Shown piece by piece: positions 11,431 through 22,115 of a stretch of 64,000 nt of DNA (the stretch's first letter is position 1; every line of letters begins with the position of its first letter). A model generated the notes under the pieces. It saw only the letters and a list, made by a program, of their open reading frames with translations, searched no databases and had not been told where the DNA came from. This DNA is from Arcuatula senhousia (lineage: Eukaryota; Mollusca; Bivalvia; Mytilida; Mytilidae). A program made the translations under genes and the position numbers. The stretch covers positions 34,741,512-34,805,511 of the forward strand of contig OZ020306.1 of assembly GCA_963971305.1 (NCBI GenBank). The letters are read 5' to 3'.

Positions 11431-12439
11431 AAATTAACATTTCTTCACTGTACATACTAGTTTTCTCTTAACTTAAAAATATATATCTATATAAACCTTC
11501 CTAACGCGCTGTCGGCGTATATTTGCAAAATATTCAATACACTGAAGTCAGTATAAGTAGACGTAGAAGAGACGGTTTGTTGCGTGCAATGCACTGTGGT
11601 ATATATATATATGAGTACTATTTTACTTAGAGAGCCAGGGTTAAAAAGAGGTAATTAAAAAGAAGCATTGAAAAACTGGGACAGTGATTATTGTACGAAC
11701 CTATCAAATGGGTTGGAACTGTCAAACTCCTCAAAGTTCCAGTTCCCGGTCAAACACCTCGTTCATAATCAGGTTTACATGTCACACTTCTCTCGCGCAG
11801 TTTCTTTAACTCTTCTACCCTTTAAAATACTGCGTAACTACTTGAACCGGTTTTAAAATAACCTCGCGCAATAGTTTTATATGTTTTTTACGTTAATGAA
11901 TTAGGAAAAAATATGCGCATTATTTTAGCAACGTGCCGTACAGTTTGATTTCCATAAAAAGCAACGGGCCGTACAGTATCAAATTATAAGTGCTTGATTT
12001 CAAATAATTATAGGGCTTTTATTAACAAACCATTAAGCTTAAAATTTAAACAAATAAGACATAAAAGGTCAAACTTTATTTTGCTGTGTTGCATTGTCGA
12101 TGTTCAATTAATAAAGAAGGTCAAAATGTGTGTTTTTGCTTTATATTCTCCCTTGGACTCGTAAAATGAAAATGCGTTTTTCGGATTTAAAAAAATATAT
12201 CAAAAGATGCATGTTACGGCGGCTAATATAATCAATCGTTAGTGTTTAGGAAGTAACTCCACTGAAAAAATTACAATTAAACTCCCATCTAGCTAGAAAA
12301 ATGTGCATTTAAAAACTTCATTTTTTGCAATTCCGTAATTATACCGGTTCCGGACCGCACTACTTCCGGAATGCACTGTACGGGGGTTGGACACCGTGTG
12401 CTTGCCGATTTATTTCTTCATTCATATAAAGCGGACTTC

Positions 12440-14430
12440 CATGGCCGTAGCTACCATTGAGGCAAGTGAGGCAGTTGCCTCACTAAAAATTTTGACAATT
12501 TTTTTTTTTTTTTTTTGAAAAAAAAGTATACAGGTACTCAAAAAACATTCATACGTTTATATAGTTAGTTTCATTTATCTTTGATTTACAAGCTACAATA
12601 AATTTAATAACTTTTTAATTTGCAGTAATAAATGTGATAAATAAGTAACCTAAAACCAGATTTGCCAATTAAAAAAATGGAAAATGGAATAATGATTTTA
12701 AAAACCAAAGTTTGGCGGTATGCATGCTCGGCCAATGCCATTTTAGCAACTTTGGTAGATACTGCACTTGAAGATTAATTGTTATCCAAATATAAGATTA
12801 GATCTTCCTCTTGTGTTAATATTTCCAGTCCTGAATGTATTTTGTGATGCCTCACGTTGGGAATGTCATTTATGAGTGGTAACATAATTTGCGGCCCTGC
12901 ACTACCTCATGTTTAAAATACTGTATTAGCAGACTTTTGTTGCAATAACTTTTTGTTTGTGTCAACTGTTGAATACGTTAATATCATTTTGTGCTCCGTC
13001 TGGCTTTTACAGGTAATAGTTGTCTGTTGTCTTGATACTATTGAAGTGCCATCGGATAATTTCTTGAGTATATTTCAGAATTTTTGGTTTATATACTTTA
13101 AGCAGATATTTAAATGGCATCACCAAATGATAAAAAAAATATATCAATTAAAATGATTGGTGACTGTTTCAATTAGTTTGTGGCAGTTTTTTTTTTTGTA
13201 CTCTTTATCCCTATTATGTCTCACACCCGTCTTGTTTTGTGTTGCTCGACCCTAAGACCGCAATTGAAGGCAAAAGTTAAGCGCCATAAAATCTTGTGTA
13301 ACCCATTCTTTTGAGAGTCAATTGCTTTGTTATGACTTTGCCTTGTTTTGTCTTTTCTCCTTGGATATATGAGATTAATTTTTCCAGTTCAGTAGTGTTT
13401 TTTATTTCCTTTTTTTTTAAAGAAAAATATATTAAATATATTTCTAACAAAATCGAAAAAGAATATGAATAACGAATAGAAAAAGTTTCTGCAATTCTAT
13501 CCTGATACTGAATAAAATAATCTTTTAATTTTTAAGATAGGCATATGTATGTGAACGATGTGAACGGCAAGCAAATATATCTTCATTTTTGGGTCAACAG
13601 TACATGTTTTTCCGTATATATTTTGCACAAGGAATTATAAAATCATATAAGTGATAGAAATAAAATGCAATAGGCGACCCATATTTTTCCGTTTTCAATT
13701 TATATTTTTGAGGAGGTGTAAGCTACATGTAGGTACGAGACCACAATTAGCTCCCTTCAATATAGTCCCTATTAAAACATAGTTTTTTTTTGTAAATGCT
13801 ATTGTAATGTTAGTTTTTATGACTAAAGGATGAACTTGAAGTGAAAAGAGAGATTAAAGATAGTATAAATTTATCAAACTTTAATTTTTTTGAAATTCAT
13901 TGATAAAGTTGTGATTCGGCTAAGTGCAAAAAGGTGATTTTTTAATTTTTCAAGCACCTCTTTTCTGACCCTCTTAGGTGTAAATTAAAAAAAAAAATCA
14001 AAATTTTTTTAGATGGTAGGATTTTCTGAATTTTTAACTAATGTTCTGGAAGCTAATGCACTTTATGTTACCAAAGTTTCATTTAAAAAGAAATGGTGCA
14101 ATTTTTTTAATTTCACATAAGGCTATATTGAAAATGCATTAAAAATTTGGAAAAAATAACTATGATCTCGGGCCTGTATGTTGCGAACAAATGTATGCCT
14201 TATAACATATTTTTATTTAAATTGTCAAAAAAAAACAACTTATCATAAAGCTTGCTTTGGAGTCAATAATTCTTCTGGAAACGCCCAGAATGCAGGATTT
14301 CGCACCATTTACCCCAGAGCTTCTGGGGGCCTTAAGCGGCCCCCAGACCCCCTGCCGAAAAAATTTTCGCCTCGCTTCGCTCGGCGATAAGCTTTGCCTC
14401 ACTATTTTTGGGACCCTAGCTACGGCCATG
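12440..14430. mobile_element. 2.0-kb TIR DNA transposon, hAT-like (5-bp TSD)
   Basis: The ends are a 14-bp inverted repeat, CATGGCCGTAGCTA and TAGCTACGGCCATG. A 5-bp duplication ACTTC flanks it (12435-12439 and 14431-14435). Removing element and one ACTTC restores the PLE frame GCG GAC TTC TTA CAA. Just inside the ends are 'gaggcaagtgaggcagttgc' and 'ctttgcctcacta'. 'C(A)xGGCCGTAGCTA' termini are seen on animal hAT-type elements, some subgroups of which make 5-bp duplications; that assignment is tentative. No transposase domain is readable, so it is non-autonomous. Confidence 0.8.
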
Positions 14431-14703
14431 ACTTCTTACAATCTCTTCTAGACAAAAGGACCGCAAACTTGATTTATCCTTCAATCTCACATTTCGTTAT
14501 ATTGATGATGTCCTTTCACTAAACAATCCTCGATTTGGTGACTATTTATATATCATATATCAGAAGGAACTTGAGATAAAGGACACTACAGATTATTGGA
14601 GGTCCGCTTCATATTTGGATCTATTTCTCGAAATTGACACACAAGGAAGGCTTTGTACAAAGCTCTATGACAAACGTGATGACTTCAACTTTCCAATAGT
14701 TAA

Positions 14704-14880
14704 CACACACTCTCTTTCATTTCAAATTCCTAAATATCATTTACTAGCAAGACAACATTTTTTTTCAAAGCAAAATTAAACTCTGGAACAGCCTACTAGT
14801 CAGAATTGTTATGATCGACTCAGTCAAGTCATTCAAAACTGCTGTCTCTACCTTCACCTACATCCACTAAACTTCATTTT
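14704..14880 (+). pseudogene. C-terminal end of the outer LINE
   Basis: HSLSFQIPKYHLLARQHFFSK, then (after a one-base shift) IKLWNSLLVRIVMIDSVKSF and a TAA match the last part of LINE ORF2 proteins ('SFFPRTI.LWNSLP..V....SFK'). It follows the PLE directly and matches the family of the fragment at 6328-6645, supporting insertion of the PLE into this LINE. An A-rich 3' region with (AAAC)n follows to about 14930. Confidence 0.7.
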
Positions 14881-15143
14881 TTTGTTAATAGTTTTATCTT
14901 AAAAGTATTAAAACAAACAAACAAATAATAATCACGCACACTTGCTTAATGTTACCAAATTGGCAATGTACTAAATTTAATAAATGAAATTGTATATAGC
15001 ATGCACATTGACTGACAGTTCCTTCAACAAGTTGAAGATGGTCAGAAAATGATAGAAATAGAAACTGTTTGTACTAGGAACAACTGCCTATCTTACAATA
15101 GAAACTAGTTTCTGTTTAATTTGAATATGAACATAAGATTCAA

Positions 15144-16860
15144 TTGTTAACGCTCCAGACTAACATAAGTCATTATGTAAAGACACCAGCGGAGTACTTT
15201 AAGAAAACGGCAAGATGCATGCTGTCCCCGAAGATAAGACCGATATACTTAACAGACAATGTGTCAGTATTCATCAAAGAGGACACCAGCAAGCCAACAC
15301 CAAAACCAACAGGGACTCCGTACCCATCAATGCCAGACATCAATATATCAGATGATGGAGTATTGGAGCTGTTACTAAAACAAACCCGAAAAAAGCCTGC
15401 AGGCCAGATCAGAGGCGTTTTGGTCACAGCCAGAATCTTGAAAGATTATCTTGATCTTGAAAACAGAAATAGCACAATGCATTTCTTACAGTTATTAACC
15501 AAAGTGCCTTTGACAATGGCGATATACCATCTGATCGGAAGTATGCCAACGTGACTGCAATTTTCAAGAAGGAGGCCAATTTTAGGCCAGTGATCACAGA
15601 CCCGTCTCATTAACCTGTTTGTGCTAAAATATGCAGAAAAACATACTGACAACCAACATCATAAAACACTTGGACCTGTATACCATTCTTACAGACTGCC
15701 AACATGATTTCAGAGCACACAGAAGTTGCGAGACACAGCTACTTATTCTTACATATGAACTTGCTAAGTCACTAAACGATGGAGCCTTATCATTCTAGAC
15801 TTTTCAAAAGTCTTCCCACACCAGCGTCTACTTTACAAACTTGATTTCTAAGGAATCAGAGGTTTAAAATATACATTTTCTCTCAGGTCGCTCACAACAA
15901 GTGATAGTTGATGGGGCAATTTCTGACAGAGCACCAGTAGTGAGTGAAGTGCCGCAGGGTCCCATTATTGACCTCTTTTATTTTTAATATTTATTAACGA
16001 CCTACCAGAGTGCGAAACATCAAAAACTCGACTTTTTTGCAGATGATGTCATTGTGTACGGAACAATCATGACCATTGAAGATTGTGAGACCCTACAACA
16101 AGATCTAGTAGCACGTGAAAAGAAACATGGGGCATGTCATTAAAAACCGGAAAAGTGTAATGTGCTGAGGGTAACAAAATCGAAGAAACCTATTACCCAT
16201 AACTAACACCTGAAAGACCACCAGCTCAAAACAGCAAACACGACTAAATACCTAGGGGTGGACCTCAGCTACAACTTATCTTGGAATAACCACATCGACC
16301 GGATACTAGTAATAAAGAAGGGTTACAGCATGCTTGGTTTTCTGGAGCGTAACTTGAAGATTACAAGAAAACAGGTATGAGTAAAGACACAAAATCAGCA
16401 GCTTATTTTTCCCTCGTTAGACCAAGCCTTGAATACCTCAATATCGAACCCATACAACATACAAGTCACCAACAAGCTTGATATGGTTCAACAACGAGCA
16501 GCAAAGTGTGCCACCAAAAGATATTGCAACACCGATAGTGTCTCTGTTATGCTTAAATATCTAGAATGAGAAACAATCGAACCAAGAAGAACTAAGATCC
16601 AATAATGTTCTACAAGATTGTCAATGACCTGTCAACCTGTCAACCTCTGACTATCTAGTACCATCCATAGGAAGAACAAGGTCAAACCACTCTAAGAAGA
16701 TGCAGCAATACCACACCCGATATTCAATGTCTTCAAATGCAGCTTCTTCGCAAGAACCATTCTACATTGGAACTAGCTACCAGCTACTAATGCTGAGACC
16801 CCCGACTTAGTATGAAGCGATGATTAGACTGCTGTGTCGGTTGGGTGTATGCCCGCAGGG
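15144..16860 (+). pseudogene. Degenerate LINE reverse transcriptase
   Basis: Remnants appear in RT order across shifting frames: DDGVLELLLKQTRKKPAGQI (15350-15415), a 'FRPVITDPSH' block (about 15585), QLLILTYELAKSLND (about 15740), APVVSEVPQGP (about 15935), LLFLIFINDLPECE, LFADDVIVYGTI (about 16030), EKCNVLRVTKSKK, TTKYLGVDLSYNLSWNNHID (about 16235) and GYSMLGFLERNLKIT (about 16320). Stops and frameshifts break it throughout, so it is inactive. Family: Jockey/CR1-group-like LINE, by motif order only. Confidence 0.8.
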
Positions 16861-17560
16861 ACCGCTTCGGTGGCCGTATTGGTCTGCTCAAAAGGACCAA
16901 AAATGCAATACGGCATTAGCTTCTATCCTTTTATTCTATCTTTCTCTTCCAGCTAGGCTTGCTACTCCTTATTCTTATTCAGTTCATAACTTTATTCCCT
17001 AACGTCGACGCCCCAGTGTCCTTTACTGCTTAAGTATTCTAAAAAGTAATGGTCTGCGAAGACAGTGTTTGTTACCATTTAGATGTAGACAATGCAAGAT
17101 GAATACAACTCTAGTTCATTATCATTTCACTACGGGAAGTAACCGTGCGTTGTTGATTTTAAGTCTTTTGGTACAAATCGTCAGCAAAGTATCCCATCAT
17201 GCATCTGCATTCCGATCTCAATGGACGACGATTACGACGAAGAGCGTGAAAGAGTAATTAATTTTCCAATTTTATACGTTTAAGAATACATTTTTAATGC
17301 TTTCAATCTTGAAATGCGTAGAGAAATGTTTAAAGATTTTAATGATGACCATATAATGAACAAAAGATTTCATCAAAACAAATTAAAATGTTGTTGCCAA
17401 TGTAAACAACCAAGTCCAAGTCAATCAGAAAAAATCTATTTCTTCTTCTTCTTCTGCCAATATAGAGTCGACTCTTTCTAGAGTGTTAAAAGACTCTTGC
17501 TCAAACATACAGGAGGCCCTTCCAATGATATGTCCAAAAAGAAAACGGTATTTCGCTTAT
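16861..17560. other. Non-coding stretch, no gene seen
   Basis: No recognisable coding sequence. Short ORFs at 16820-17002 and 17069-17257 lack domains. The left part may be 3' sequence of the preceding LINE. Confidence 0.4.
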
Positions 17561-18329
17561 ACGAATACGAATACGAAAACTTTATTTGAATTCGGTACAT
17601 TTATAACAATGAACATAAGCTCTATTGAGCTTTTAACCGAATAGATAACACATAAATAAAACAAAAAGACACAAGCATGCAAGGGTTATACCATAGACAT
17701 CACATATAAAACACAAATGTTTAAAATACAAACAAAGTAAAACATACACATACATGCAAATTATGATCAATTTAAGCATAAATAGTCCATATAGGGTAGT
17801 TCGATTCACCGAAATTCCCGGTATTTACCAAAATCCCCTCATAACTCACCAAAATCCCCTCATAACTCACCGAAATCCCATTGTTTTGTGGAATAATACC
17901 CTGAAAATCAATAATACCATCATCGATTTGCCTTATAAAGATAGTTTTATACAAAAATAATGTATTTTAAAGTTTGTATTCATTTTTATTGGTGTGCCGT
18001 ATATAGTCTATATTATTTCAATCCAATATGGCGTCCTATACAGGTATTATCATAGTGCTAAAACTAGTATACAGACCCGATAGCAATTATGTTGTATACA
18101 CATTTTAAAATAAAACATAAAACATTAAAATATAGAAATAATAGCGAATTTTTAATTATTAAAGCTAAATTTTACTTACAAGATGAAAACATCTTGGCTG
18201 CATTACCACCATTCATTCATTAAATTTTAGAATTAGAAAGTTGATTTGCTAATATTAATATTATTTAAAAAATATATATATCATTTATCAAATATATGAT
18301 CAATTGCATGGATGGTCATTAATGATAAC

Positions 18330-18783
18330 TTTCACAATTATTTAAAGTTTATTAAGAAAAATTAAAATTGACTAAGATATCCTGCACAAGGCTCGGGCAT
18401 ATCTATAGCAGTCCGCGATTTCACAATTATTTAAAGTTTATTAAGAAAAAATAAACCTTCTAAGATATCCTCATTTACCAAAGAAAGAGGTCTTCCGCAA
18501 CCTGTTGCCGCTGATCTGCAGCAAAGTTGCTGTAAATTAGCGGTAAACTGTCTGCTGCAGACTTGCAGCGACTTTTTACCGTGCAAATTAGGTTTGCGGC
18601 AAGTCTGCAGCAGATAAATTCTTTGACCTTATATGGGCATTCACCTGCAAACTCTCGCGAAAATCGCAGCTAGCTGCAAACCTGCAGCAAGTTTTCTGCG
18701 AACTATATCCTGCACAAGGCTCGGGCATATCTATAGCAGTCCGCGATTTCACAATTATTTCAAGTTTATAAGAAAAAAATAAA
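18330..18783. repeat. Local direct repeats of about 75 bp and CTGCAG-rich block
   Basis: 'atatcctgcacaaggctcgg' through 'tcacaattattt.aagttta' occurs at 18377-18452 and again at 18705-18783. A related 'cacaattatttaaagtttat' piece lies at 18331-18382. Between them (18490-18700) is a GC-richer stretch with many TGCAGC/GCAGCA motifs. No coding sequence is recognised. Confidence 0.65.
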
Positions 18784-18816
18784 ACTTTTTAAATATCTTT
18801 TTAAAAAAATAAGTAA

Positions 18817-19164
18817 TTATGAAAATTTAAAAAGCACGCAATACAACCGTAGCAACTCTAAGTCCTCTTGAAGATTGTTCTTCTCTCGTTGATACGCCTC
18901 CTCCTCTGACCAATCTTCCGTCCATGTGTTCGTCGTTTTCACAAAGCTTCTGAATCTATGGACAAGACGCTGTCGTTCCTCGTGTGTTTTGCTGGCCCAT
19001 GCTGACTTCGATATAACAAAGTGTAAACGAGTATCGGCTACTCTATATTGTGCCATACTGACCAAACTACGCATCAATTCTTTATACTGAGTGCCCACCA
19101 TGTCTTGCAGTATTTCCAACAGATCTAGGAGTGGCTTTGACTTCCAATCAATTGCCCTTTTCAA
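18817..19164 (-). CDS. Hypothetical 115-aa ORF, possible transposon cargo or exon
   Basis: The frame begins MKRAIDWKSKPLLDLLEILQ. It has a balanced, helix-rich composition (WASKTHEERQRLVHRFRSFV, then acidic EDWSEEEAYQREKNN) unlike a chance AT-rich ORF. I do not recognise the protein. It sits inside the MULE-like element, so it may be captured host sequence or part of an element protein. No other exon or splice partner was identified. A start further upstream cannot be excluded because the first Met is only the first in the open frame. Confidence 0.35.
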   Translation of the reverse strand: MKRAIDWKSKPLLDLLEILQDMVGTQYKELMRSLVSMAQYRVADTRLHFVISKSAWASKTHEERQRLVHRFRSFVKTTNTWTEDWSEEEAYQREKNNLQEDLELLRLYCVLFKFS

Positions 19165-19993
19165 TACATGATTAAGGGAATCGCAATTGCTATTACTAAA
19201 TTTTATTTTTGAGGTTTTGCTTTGTCATATGATAAAACAATTTTTTTTATTTATTATATATTGTATTGTTGTATGCTGATCATTCCGTGTGTATTTTGTC
19301 CCGTTTCGAACGTTAATAGGCAAACCAAAATCTATCAATCAACCACGTGCATTTAATGAATTATTAGCAATTGGGATTTTATTTAGCGTTTTATTTCATG
19401 ATAAAAGTAATAGCTTAACTCGTTTTCTTTTCATAACTTTTATTTAACAAAACTTAAATATTTTACTTTTTTAATATACAAACTTGGTAATTATAACTGG
19501 AGACTGACATTCTGAAAAAAAAACAACTAATAACTCAAAATGAGAACAGCGTCTATAATTAATTGTGGAAATACTAATAATTGATTAAACATGCAATTTG
19601 CAAATGATCTGATTGTACGGTTTACAGCACGTGCCGTATAATCCGATCAACAGAAACGGGTGCCATAAATCGATCATCGCTGGGTATACGCGTGCCATTA
19701 ATTAATCACAATCAATAACTAACAGGTTTTATTTTATACGCATTCATTGACATTAAAGAATTATTATGATGATTAAAAATTTAATGTTTTAAAAACTGAT
19801 TGAAATCTAAGATTTACGGAGAAAAAATTTCATAAACACAAATTAAATTTAAATATCTGTTAAGCTAGTAAAGATTGTCATCAATATTTTTTTTTAATAA
19901 TAATTGTTTGTTATATAAAATACAAAATAATATATTAAAAACAAAATAATTGATTATTATATATGGCAGTAAAAATGATGAGAGAAAAATATA

Positions 19994-20476
19994 CTCTTCA
20001 AAAAAAGTTACGCATAGATAGAAAATTCCCCCATAGGTTTAATGCAAATCGAAACAATTTCAAAACATTATTGCCGAGCTGTTCTACAACCGATTTTCAC
20101 GAAATAAAATCCAGTAAAAAGAAAACAAAATAAAGATTGCTTGTTTAATTTTGAGTAAAATCTTAACATCGCTGCTTTTTAAGATATTGCAAGTAGAACT
20201 CAAGTGTACATTTTAGGATTCAATTTCCCATTTAAATCAATGCAAAATGTTCCGTGAAAAACATGAGTCGTGTTCTACTCCCAATTTCATAAAAACCATT
20301 GAAGTTAGGATTTTGGTCTAAATTTATCAAAAGACCTTCATTTTGTTTTCTTTTTACTGGATTTTATTTCGCGAAAATCGGTTGAAGAACAGCTTGGCAA
20401 TAATGTTTTGAAATTGTGTCGATTTGCATTAAACCTACGGGGAATTTTCTATCTATGCGTAACTTTTTTTGCAGAG
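19994..20476. mobile_element. Foldback MITE with about 145-bp arms, TA target
   Basis: The left arm 19994-20135 and right arm 20337-20476 are near-perfect inverted repeats, beginning CTCT(T/G)CAAAAAAAGTTACG and continuing through 'gcatagatagaaaatt' and 'aaaatccagtaaaaagaaaa'. TA lies at both outer edges (19992-19993 and 20477-20478), as for Tc1/mariner-mobilised MITEs. The middle 200 bp is non-coding. It sits inside the MULE-like element. Confidence 0.75.
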
Positions 20477-20571
20477 TATATAAATATATATAAAAACATG
20501 TATATATAACGGCATTTTATTTATTATCCCACCACTCACCCCATTCTTTTTCTAAATACATCTGGAAAACA

Positions 20572-21066
20572 ATGAACGTTTTAGTACTTGGACACAGCTT
20601 TGTTGAACGCCTCCGTAAATGACTTGAAGACCCAAGAAAACCACACCAATGGATAGACCCTACTAACTGCCATGCCCAATGACAAGTTAATGTACACTTG
20701 AAATCACGGTTTCAGCGGCGGGTACGTAACCACACTTACCAATTAGATCAGATCCTGACTATTGGTTCACTACAAGCCAAGGATAGTAATTCTACAAATT
20801 GGTGGAAATGATTGCAGCGAAACCTTATTTGACGAAAAACAATTCACAAAAGATCTAGTCATCAAATGCACTACCAGAGGAGCAGCTGTTTTGTTAATGG
20901 CAGTTCTCCAACGCTCCCGAGTTAGTCATATACACCAGCTGAATATGAAAAAAGAAGAACCATTGCTATCAAAATCTATCATAGGGAATGTGAAGCTACA
21001 GATAAAGTGCATTTCAACGATCTAGGATATTCAGCAATGCTCCAAGCACTAAGAAAAAGGTTTAAG
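20572..21066 (+). pseudogene. SGNH/GDSL-type hydrolase pseudogene
   Basis: Three blocks of the SGNH hydrolase fold can be read in order on the + strand: MNVLVLGHSFVERLRK (block I, Ser nucleophile in GHSF) at 20572, KPRIVILQIGGNDCSE (block III, GxND) at about 20775, and DKVHFNDLGYSAMLQAL (block V, DxxH) at about 21003. An in-frame stop follows RLRK, and at least two frame changes separate the blocks, so the gene is dead. Such proteins (VLVLGHSF...QIGxND) recur in mollusc and cnidarian genomes, often near mobile elements. The copy is inside the MULE-like element. Substrate unknown. Confidence 0.7.
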
Positions 21067-21229
21067 TTGGTTTGTGAACTATTTATCCAGATTGTAATTG
21101 TACTTTATTTACATATTATTTTACATTGTGTAAATACGTTACTCTTGTTTATTATTATTATTAATATTTTTTAAGAAAAGAAATAAATTTATACGCTCCC
21201 GAAGGGAGCGATTATGGTAGAAATGTCAA

Positions 21230-21470
21230 AATTCTAGTTGTACTATGGGCTCAATTTTCCTTCAACGTCCGGTAAACCACGCGCGGTTTCCTGGACTTTC
21301 TGCGTCTTTTTAACGCTTTTCTCTTTGAAAATTTCGGACGTCATTAAGCGCACACAGGACCCACAAGAAAAGCTAGTTTGTTTTTATTTTCGAATAAGAA
21401 TTTGTTTCAATCAATTGCACAATAAACATTTGAAAACTTATTTTTAGCTTGTAAAATATTTAAGGATATG
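21230..21470. repeat. Dispersed repeat copy, related to 4105-4330
   Basis: This is the second copy of the 'ttttccttcaacgtccggt' repeat. It is bordered by CGCTCCCGAAGGGAGCG (a perfect hairpin, 21192-21210) on the left and 'cttcgggagcgtcacagg' (21478-21495) on the right, so the GGGAGCG motif appears inverted at both sides. It may be a small TIR element of about 300 bp. Confidence 0.5.
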
Positions 21471-22115
21471 TTCAAACTTCGGGAGCGTCACAGGTTTAAC
21501 CTGCATCATATATTTAATTGCTAGTTATTGATTCATGAGATTTTATGATGAAATAAAATAAAATTGATACCATGTGGTTAAATCCAAATGACAATCATGG
21601 AAATCTATATATACTTATTCTTTTTATATTGAAAAAAAACAAAAAAAACACTATTTTTTAATACTTTCTCGGAATATCGATACTCATTTTAGCAAGACCA
21701 TCACCTGTAAACATGTAGGACGCCATATTGAATTTCAATGAATTTTACACATCACACAAATAAATTTGTATACAGACTTCAAAATAATTTCTTTCTCATT
21801 AAAAACTATTGTTTTTAATCAAATCGATGCTGATATACTCGATTTTGAGGGTATTATTCCACAAAACCAAGGATTTCGGTATTTTCTGAGGGGATTTCGA
21901 TGTTTTCTAAGGGGGATTTCGGTAAATACCGGGATTTCGGTGAATCGAACTACCGGTCCATATAAGCATAGCAGGTTTTGTTTTCATGCATATATATATA
22001 TATACATATATATATAACCTTGATGTTAGCACTACAGAAAAAGCATAGAATTGCAAGTAAGCAGCAGAAACAATTATAAATATATCATAAAAGCATAAAA
22101 TAAAAGCAGAATAAG

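Larger units (their letters stand above)
6803..12398. mobile_element. 5.6-kb TIR DNA transposon, Transib/RAG-like termini
   Basis: The ends are perfect 43-bp inverted repeats (6803-6845 and 12356-12398) starting CACGGTGTCCAACCCCCGTA. A 5-bp duplication TGCTT flanks them (6798-6802 and 12399-12403). Removing element plus one TGCTT rejoins the PLE frame (CCA TTG CTT GCC GAT). Subterminal motifs 'tgtacggcccgttgc' recur inverted near both ends (7217-7290 and 11935-11985). A CAC...GTG terminus with a 5-bp target duplication is what the Transib/RAG group makes; the first seven bases resemble the RSS heptamer CACAGTG. No transposase was found inside, so it is non-autonomous. It carries an HSC70-bearing foldback, a Helentron-type repeat and a LINE fragment. 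Element and boundaries are firm; the family is inference. Confidence 0.85.
6646..14703 (+). mobile_element. Penelope-like element (truncated), split by two DNA transposons
   Basis: Three coding blocks on the + strand assemble into part of a Penelope-like RT. 6662-6802 encodes KNKFTEDQIIEMLNFLID, then FQQTIGIPMGTNCVPLL. 12399-12439 encodes LADLFLHSYKADF. 14436-14703 encodes LQSLL, then RKLDLSFNLTFRYIDDVLSL and SYLDLFLEIDTQGRL. 'GIPMGTNC.PLLADL' and RYIDDVLSLNN are hallmarks of the PLE RT; IDD is the metal-binding motif. The gaps between blocks are exactly two DNA transposons, and the frame rejoins across each. No GIY-YIG endonuclease domain is seen, so the copy is 3'-truncated. It sits inside a LINE. 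Confidence 0.85.
17794..21955. mobile_element. 4.2-kb MULE-like TIR transposon with long TIRs and 9-bp TSD
   Basis: A 9-bp duplication GTCCATATA flanks it (17785-17793 and 21956-21964). The TIRs begin (G/C)GGTAGTTCGATTCACCG and can be followed, with divergence and small indels, for about 280 bp: the 'ttttgtggaataataccct' and 'caatatggcgtccta' blocks occur inverted at both ends. Near the termini is a short tandem of 'cc(g/a)aaatcccctca'. Long TIRs with a 9-bp duplication fit Mutator-like elements. No MULE transposase is readable. Cargo includes a 115-codon ORF, a foldback MITE and an SGNH-hydrolase pseudogene. Confidence 0.8.
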
